Positions 63,737 to 64,000 of a stretch of DNA of 64,000 nucleotides are shown one piece after another. The notes beneath the pieces were generated by a model. The model was not told the origin of the DNA. It did not search any database and saw only the letters and a list, made by a program, of their open reading frames with translations. A program made the translations under genes and the position numbers. The stretch's first letter is position 1, and every line of letters begins with the position of its first letter. Source of the stretch: Leishmania infantum JPCM5 (lineage: Eukaryota; Euglenozoa; Kinetoplastea; Trypanosomatida; Trypanosomatidae); the NCBI RefSeq assembly GCF_000002875.2, contig NC_009417.2:1097929-1161928 (forward strand). The letters run 5' to 3'.

Positions 63737-64000
63737 ATGTCTACCGCCCAGGCCGCTATAGTCAAGAGGTCGTCGAGCGCGCTTCAGCGCTTGGTCGTTG
63801 ACCCGTTAATGAACGTGGCCCACAAGATCGAGGGTCACTCAGCCAAGAAGATGCAGTCCATGGAGCCTGCCATGGCGGAGTGGATCAAGGCGCAGGAAGC
63901 TACTGGTTCCGATGCCGCCACTATCAGCCGCCAGCGCTTCTTGCGCGAGCAGCACCAGCTCATGAGCTACCGCGTTGTCCGCTTCTTTGAAGAGTGCCGC
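63737..64000 (+). CDS. Unidentified protein, 5' part only (runs off the window)
   Basis: A frame opens at ATG 63737 and stays open for 88 codons to the window end with no stop. It begins MSTAQAAIVKRSSSALQRL, a Ser/Ala/Arg-rich, acidic-free start that resembles a mitochondrial targeting sequence. A mostly helical, mixed-charge stretch follows, containing KKMQSMEPAMAEWIKAQE. Codons are strongly GC-ending and a good splice acceptor lies 15 nt upstream, so I consider it a genuine gene. No family is recognised from this fragment; a small mitochondrial complex subunit is one possibility but is only a guess. Confidence 0.7.
   Translation, partial: MSTAQAAIVKRSSSALQRLVVDPLMNVAHKIEGHSAKKMQSMEPAMAEWIKAQEATGSDAATISRQRFLREQHQLMSYRVVRFFEECR

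Noticed and set aside
1..64000. tRNA, rRNA, snoRNA or CRISPR features
   Set aside because: I saw no cloverleaf with a matching TPsiC arm, rRNA block or spaced direct repeats. Small C/D snoRNAs cannot be ruled out by eye; a covariance-model search would decide.

Overview
This window looks like a stretch of a trypanosomatid nuclear chromosome, most probably Leishmania or a close Leishmaniinae relative. All convincing protein genes lie on the + strand, have no introns, use strongly GC-ending codons, and are separated by non-coding DNA with long pyrimidine tracts followed by an AG. That is the arrangement expected of a polycistronic unit processed by trans-splicing. Degenerate GC-rich repeats that look like Leishmania SIDER retroposons support the assignment. 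The species cannot be decided by eye. From memory, the order hnRNP F/H-like, GAP1-like, eIF5B resembles a block on T. brucei chromosome 2, which would need a synteny check.

Layout. 1-87: possible C-terminal tail of an upstream gene. 577-1077: small LYR-motif protein. 2085-3524: mitochondrial-type beta-ketoacyl-ACP synthase with a complete Cys-His-His triad. 3525-13137: 9.6 kb without a credible gene, mostly very pyrimidine-rich, containing a SIDER-like element. 13138-14571: single quasi-RRM (hnRNP F/H-like) RNA-binding protein. 14572-22483: another 7.9 kb without a credible gene, with a second SIDER-like element. 22484-24091: probable mitochondrial guide-RNA-associated protein (GAP1/GRBC2-like). 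26078-28531: eIF5B. 30799-34068 and 35113-37845: two large proteins of unknown function, the first with end domains that recall C5orf34/polo-box-like folds. 39090-39815: UBE2S-type ubiquitin-conjugating enzyme with a conserved APC/C-docking tail. 43158-58514: giant BEACH-WD40 protein of about 5118 residues. 59610-62138: GTPBP1-family GTPase. 62388-62875: third SIDER-like element, in reverse orientation. 63737-64000: start of an unidentified gene that runs off the window.

Functionally the window is mostly housekeeping: mitochondrial biogenesis and RNA editing, mitochondrial fatty acid synthesis, translation initiation and RNA surveillance GTPases, cell-cycle ubiquitination, and membrane trafficking. 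Trypanosomatid neighbours share transcription rather than pathway, so adjacency says little about joint function. I found no convincing tRNA, rRNA, CRISPR, DNA transposon or strand-switch region. The points most worth following are the RNA-binding-protein gene isolated in about 19 kb of strand-asymmetric non-coding DNA, the near-identical inverted and direct SIDER-like copies around it, and the UBE2S tail.
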